Shown here: positions 62,201-64,000 of the stretch, one piece after another
How the letters are laid out: every line of letters begins with the position of its first letter
Numbering within the stretch: position 1 is the stretch's first letter
From: Aldehydirespirator sp965116865
GTDB lineage: Bacteria > Actinomycetota > Acidimicrobiia > Acidimicrobiales > Aldehydirespiratoraceae
Length of the DNA: 64,000 nt
Assembly: GCA_965116865.1 (NCBI GenBank)
Contig: OZ220727.1
Location: forward strand, 1,364,001 to 1,428,000
Direction: 5' to 3'
The notes under the pieces: generated by a model
Seen by the model: the letters and a program-made list of their open reading frames with translations, nothing else
Database searches by the model: none
Told to the model about the DNA's origin: nothing
Translations under genes and position numbers: made by a program

Positions 62201-63506
62201 GGGTGACGGCTTTGCCCTTGGAGTCGACGATCTCGCCTTGGATCCTGCTCGAGCCGCGCACGATGACCTTGGTCCGCTGTGCGAGGGTGAAGGTGTACGA
62301 GTCGGTGTCCCCGCGGTCGATCAGGCCGTTGAGGGCGGTGCCGAGCGCCATGGGCTGCGGGTCGTCGGCGCTGGAGTCGACGATCGTCAGGAGCCTGAGG
62401 ATGTAGTCGCCGGTCGCGCCGCCGGCGCTGGTGACCTTGATGTAGTAGGTCCCGGCCGCCAGCGAGTCCCAGATGAGAAAGTTTCGTATTCCCCCGGAGA
62501 GGAATGCGTCGTCGTTGCCCGCGAGGCGGGTGCCGTCGCTGCTTTGGAGCTCGCCGACGGTGTCGAGATCCCCCCTAGTGTGTACGATGATGCCGACGGC
62601 GTCGTCCAGCACGAGCTTGAAGTAGTCCACGTCGTTGCCGGGGTCCACCGAGCCGCCCACGTAGGAGCCGGCCGCCAATACGGTGGCGTCGGCCCGGGTG
62701 CCGCCGTGCTCGGCGGGGGTGCCCGTCGCGGTCGCCGACCAGGCCCCCGCGCTCGACGTCACCGCCCGCACCTGCACGTCGTAGCCGGTGCCGTTGGCGA
62801 GGCCCTGAAGCACGTGCAGCGACAGGCCGGCCGCCCAGGCAGCCTGCTCGACGGTCGTCCAGTTGGCGTCCACCGTCTTGTCTGCGGCGCTGGTCTCGAT
62901 GTAGCGCAGACCATACGAGGCGACCGTCGCCCTCTCCGCATGCGCGGGCCCGGTCCACGACACCGTGAGAGCCCCGTCGCCGACGACGACCGAAGAGATC
63001 ACCGGCGCGCCGACCCGGGGCGTCCCCACAGACGTGACCGACCACACCCCCGCGCCCTGGGAGTTCACCGCCCGCATCTGCACGTCGTAGGACACCTCGC
63101 CGTGCAGCCCGCCCAGCGTGTACTGCAACGTGCCCGAACTCCACACCGAAGCCTCGACAGTCCAGTTGGCGTCCACCGACTCGTCGTCGTCGGTCTCGAT
63201 GTAGCGCAGATCGTAGGAAGTGACAGTCCCGCCCGGCGCGGTCCACTCCACCGTGAGCGACCCTTCACCGGCAACGACCGAAGAGATCGTCGGAGCTCCA
63301 GGCTGCTGCGCAGCGGCGCCGCCGACCACAGCCAACTGCGACAACATCGCCACCACCACCGCGGCGCCGAACAGCCGCCTCCCCCGACACGGCCCAGATA
63401 CCGACCCCGCCCTCCACCGGATCCCCTCGCCGAACAGCCGCTCTCGCCCGCCGCGGAGCAGAGACCGACCGGAACCTCCGCCGCGCCCCTCGCCGAGCGC
63501 TCTCAC
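56205..63506 (-). CDS. Giant exported subtilisin-like surface protein with FN3, cadherin-like and SLH-like repeats
   Basis: This protein of about 2430 residues has a signal segment (RLFGAAVVVAMLSQLAVVGG, then AAAQ), two FN3-like domains, several PPC-type beta domains, and an S8 protease with Asp in VAVVDDGLQSDHPDL, His in HGTGVAGVIAA and Ser in GGTSAAAPQVSGAAAL. A P-domain (proprotein-convertase type, DVELVSPSGSVSKLSV) and another FN3 follow, then two cadherin-like domains, seven near-identical 99-residue cadherin-like repeats, a beta domain, a 17-residue proline run and three SLH-like repeats with paired Cys (GCSTQPRLFCPDDPVTRAQM). All three catalytic residues are present. It is probably anchored in the envelope and may adhere and cleave. 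The start is uncertain; I use the GTG at 63506, since the frame beyond it reads through a tRNA fragment. Confidence 0.9.
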   Translation of the reverse strand: MRALGEGRGGGSGRSLLRGGRERLFGEGIRWRAGSVSGPCRGRRLFGAAVVVAMLSQLAVVGGAAAQQPGAPTISSVVAGEGSLTVEWTAPGGTVTSYDLRYIETDDDESVDANWTVEASVWSSGTLQYTLGGLHGEVSYDVQMRAVNSQGAGVWSVTSVGTPRVGAPVISSVVVGDGALTVSWTGPAHAERATVASYGLRYIETSAADKTVDANWTTVEQAAWAAGLSLHVLQGLANGTGYDVQVRAVTSSAGAWSATATGTPAEHGGTRADATVLAAGSYVGGSVDPGNDVDYFKLVLDDAVGIIVHTRGDLDTVGELQSSDGTRLAGNDDAFLSGGIRNFLIWDSLAAGTYYIKVTSAGGATGDYILRLLTIVDSSADDPQPMALGTALNGLIDRGDTDSYTFTLAQRTKVIVRGSSRIQGEIVDSKGKAVTHESFSGLPASGFVHRADLAAGAYRINVEAAPQYKGGLYSLYLLEAQDPGSTRGSAIPLDFYLVAVGTIDPTGDTDYFRVEMAEDTHVRVFGSGLSVDVTAELLDSDGNTVADAVVVPRGYGFELLHEVDAGTHFLKVSRDPVGSGSETGSYAVLLIEDASYAYLIDTCESIPVSSADIHDALYGCQWHFDNTGQFEGAVGEDANVEGAWATTLGAGVNVAVVDDGLQSDHPDLRDNVDQSRNHDYTESQAGFYDPAWWHGTGVAGVIAARDNEIGVRGIAPRATIYGYNFLQNGTDANEADAMVRNMADTAVVNNSWSRITARLPIPASELVLRAVEAGISEGFGGKGVFYVFSAGNDAPGGDYATHEELKSHRAATVVCSVNDLGQRSGYSEMGANLWICAPSSDSSLGRASIATTDNLSRYRVSFGGTSAAAPQVSGAAALLRAVDSGLSWRDLKLILAGSARKNDPGSTGWETGALKHGADPADPENYEFSHEYGFGVLDAGAAVELADGWPKLPAMRETAPPVVRYSGQGVEIPNGGGWVERSIEVVSEIDFVEHVDLYVDFAAPDFRQLDVELVSPSGSVSKLSVPETMYCLPAACNVQSPVRLGSARHLGEDPSGEWTLRVRDTADDPLFNFVNLLQAWGIAVYGHKALPGEPALEHVEPGADSLTVRWAAPGYGGSSDVAGYEVRHIRSDSGDKADDSAWTVVEGAADAAGRSYTVSGLIDGLRRDVQVRAVNVRGGGDWSVTARGTPGASNGEPFFVEGDAAVRVVREDLVADMAVGAAVGARDHGSDTLVYSLGGSDAALFGIDSSTGQLKTKEPLDFEDASSHEVTVSVSDSKDDDGNADTAADASIEVTVSVTDVDEAPELIGDTDISHPENDRGAVVQFVAEDPEGGAVTWQFSGADQSAFEFDAGSLEFVSAPDYEVPADTDGQNDYEVVVTVSDDSLNEQSRDVVVTVVDVNEPFMLAGDSVFDHDENDAAAVGTFRVLEDPEDGVIVWSLRGVDGGDFAISGGRLSFVSVPDSEDPADSDRDNVYRVTVVASDGVNEQSRDVVVTVVDVNEPFMLAGDSVFDHDENDAAAVGTFRVVDDPEGGVIVWSLRGVDGGDFAISGGRLSFVSVPDSEDPADSDRDNVYRVTVVASDGVNEQSRDVVVTVVDVNEPFMLAGDSVFDHDENDAAAVGTFRVVDDPEGGVIVWSLRGVDGGDFAISGGRLSFVSVPDSEDPADSDRDNVYRVTVVASDGVNEQSRDVVVTVVDVNEPFMLAGDSVFDHDENDAAAVGTFRVVDDPEGGVIVWSLRGVDGGDFAISGGRLSFVSVPDSEDPADSDRDNVYRVTVVASDGVNEQSRDVVVTVVDVNEPFMLAGDSVFDHDENDAAAVGTFRVVDDPEGGVIVWSLRGVDGGDFAISGGRLSFVSVPDSEDPADSDRDNVYRVTVVASDGVNEQSRDVVVTVVDVNEPFMLAGDSVFDHDENDAAAVGTFRVVDDPEGGVIVWSLRGVDGGDFAISGGRLSFVSVPDSEDAADSDRDNVYRVTVVASDGVNEQSRDVVVTVVDVNEPFMLAGDSVFDHDENDAAAVGTFRVVDDPEGGVIVWSLRGVDGGDFAISGGRLSFVSVPDSEDAADSDRDNVYRVTVVAFDGVNEQSRDVVVTVNNVEEPGAVTLSSHSPTVGRRLTATVTDPDGGVSGLSWQWRRSRSRTGGWTLIDGADANVYLPDDDDAGHYLQARASYTDRHEPQARDTAEAATVGTVPERRDPDPPPPPPPPPPPPPPPPPGPPPAPGPSERNPAEEFSDLEDAGVHSGTVLALASEGVLARTGCSRGRLCPNEPIRRWEMAVWLVRVLDGDDPGRPRRSSFEDVSAGLWWAGHAERLAQLRITLGCSTQPRLFCPDDPVTRAQMASFLVRAFDLAEADPAGFEDGVGTGHDAAIDALSAARITLGCSTEPRLYCPQRPTARAQMASFLTRAAEFRHRWTVESRDKWAYVPEDITAPWDRPL
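57240..59318 (-). repeat. Seven 297-bp coding repeats (99-residue cadherin-like domains)
   Basis: Seven consecutive 297-bp units encode domains with FMLAGDSVFDHDENDAAAVG, GVIVWSLRGVDGGDFAISGG and NVYRVTVVASDGVNEQSRDV. They are almost identical in DNA as well as protein; differences are scattered single bases and cluster in the two end units. That indicates recent expansion or ongoing homogenisation. Confidence 0.95.
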
Positions 63507-63526
63507 TGGGCGGTGTACCCCCTCGC

Positions 63527-63572
63527 TGGAGCCGGAGGTCGGAATCGAACCGACGGCCTGCCGCTTGCGAGA
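63527..63572 (-). tRNA. 3' half of a tRNA gene (fragment)
   Basis: On the minus strand the sequence gives an anticodon-loop-like CTCGCAA, a stem, the T arm GTCGGTTCGATTCCGAC, a 7-base 3' acceptor strand CTCCGGC, T and CCA. No matching 5' half (GCCGGAG and D arm) lies on either side. The isotype cannot be set. Such 3' fragments usually mark the att site of an integrated element. The part upstream of the acceptor is duplicated 72 bp away. Confidence 0.55.
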
Positions 63573-63645
63573 GACGGCTGATGGCCGACTGGATGGGCAT
63601 AGCACGCGTGTCGGAATCGAACCGACGGCCTGCCGCTTGCGAGAG
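63538..63645. repeat. 36-bp direct repeat around a 36-bp segment in a tRNA 3' fragment
   Basis: Positions 63538-63573 and 63610-63645 are identical over exactly 36 bp, with different bases on both sides; the 36 bp between (63574-63609) are unique. The block covers the anticodon-loop to T-arm part of the tRNA fragment. It ends 9 bp before the stop codon of the ImmA-like gene. Confidence 0.95.
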
Positions 63646-63654
63646 GGATCGCAG

Positions 63655-64000
63655 TCATGACATCAACCCCGCGTCTTGGAGTGTGGGCCGGACCTTGGGG
63701 ATGCGAGCACGGTGGAGGCTCCAGTTGTCGCTGAGGCGCTGGATCTGCCCGATCACGACGCTCGGATGCACCTTGTGGTCCGTCGCGGCCTGCGCGATCT
63801 CAGCGACCGAGGTAGACCTGATCCTCAGTTTGCCCGGCAGCAGCCAGGCGGATGCCAGCTCGTCGGCAGTGACCTCTTCGGGGTCGGTCTTGGCATCCAT
63901 GACGTCGTCGTCGACGATTGCGCCCGACTGCGGCGTGATGTGACCGAGCGTCAAATGGGCGCAATCGTGCAGCAGCGTGAACAGCAGGCTGTCGAACCGG
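63655..64000 (-). CDS. ImmA/IrrE-type metallopeptidase-like protein, C-terminal part
   Basis: The gene enters from the right edge, so only the last 115 or so residues are visible. They begin RFDSLLFTLLHDCAHLTLGH, which aligns with the zinc-binding helix of ImmA/IrrE proteins, followed by a downstream acidic region and helices TSVAEIAQAATDHKVHPSVV and GQIQRLSDNW that resemble the family's C terminus. The expected HExxH reads HDCAH, with Asp in place of the catalytic Glu, so activity may be reduced or altered. Such proteins cleave repressors of mobile elements or act as antitoxins. Confidence 0.7.
   Translation of the reverse strand, partial: RFDSLLFTLLHDCAHLTLGHITPQSGAIVDDDVMDAKTDPEEVTADELASAWLLPGKLRIRSTSVAEIAQAATDHKVHPSVVIGQIQRLSDNWSLHRARIPKVRPTLQDAGLMS

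Noticed and set aside
56793..63581. Long plus-strand frames opposite the surface protein (897 and 1032 codons)
   Set aside because: They mirror the coding repeats of the minus-strand gene; the first is simply the seven-fold repeat read backwards.

Overview
This is a high-GC, gene-dense actinobacterial chromosome segment. An F420-type LLM oxidoreductase, a mycobacterial-type methionine aminopeptidase, a Septum_form lipoprotein, GTGA/ATGA-coupled genes and Cys-rich SLH-like repeats in two exported proteins point to an uncultured, probably Acidimicrobiia-like, actinobacterium. The lineage is inference, because no rRNA gene is present.

Layout. 1-14.6 kb is a type I-G (formerly I-U) CRISPR-Cas locus: at least 71 repeats (70 complete plus one cut by the window edge), a leader, then cas2, cas4-cas1 fusion, a small Csb3/Cas8-like gene, cas3 (helicase then HD), csb2 (Cas5-Cas6) and csb1 (Cas7), all on the minus strand. 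15-20 kb has an AAA-ATPase pseudogene, map and an S41 protease with SLH-like repeats. 20-31 kb holds a CDF transporter, a hydrolase, a rhodanese, three tRNAs, Fic, a DUF2442/AbiEi-like chimera, ppx, an F420 oxidoreductase, a MalY-type aminotransferase and a septum-type lipoprotein. 31-36 kb has a YcaQ-like glycosylase and leuS. 36-42.3 kb is a coherent corrinoid methyltransferase operon (corrinoid protein, DUF1638, small protein, pterin methyltransferase, RamA-like activator, MttB-like methyltransferase). 43-47 kb is a peptide ABC importer without ATPases; 47-52 kb has an MFS transporter, a hydrolase, metY and a small gene with a CRP-like site. 52-56 kb pairs DprA with a RecQ-phosphoribosyltransferase fusion. 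56-63.5 kb is one giant subtilisin-like surface protein, and the right edge cuts an ImmA/IrrE-like gene.

The most unusual signal cuts across all these regions. At thirteen places outside the array, a short stretch of about 36 bp (35-38) is present twice or more, separated by about 36 bp (35-37) of unrelated sequence. These are the dimensions of the local CRISPR array (36-bp repeat, 35-40-bp spacer). The clearest copies are exactly 36/37 at the cas4-cas1|cas2 junction, 36/36 at 15.1 kb and 36/36 at 63.5 kb. Most lie on a start or stop codon, so that the duplication leaves the gene intact; some extend proteins in frame. Four stacked units make a miniature array in front of a lipoprotein gene. 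The simplest reading is repeated off-target spacer integration by the Cas4-1/Cas2 machinery, which duplicates its target by a fixed ruler. A second, weaker class (about 28-31-bp repeats, period 60-62 bp) has type I-E-like dimensions. These structural facts are read directly from the sequence; the mechanism is inference.
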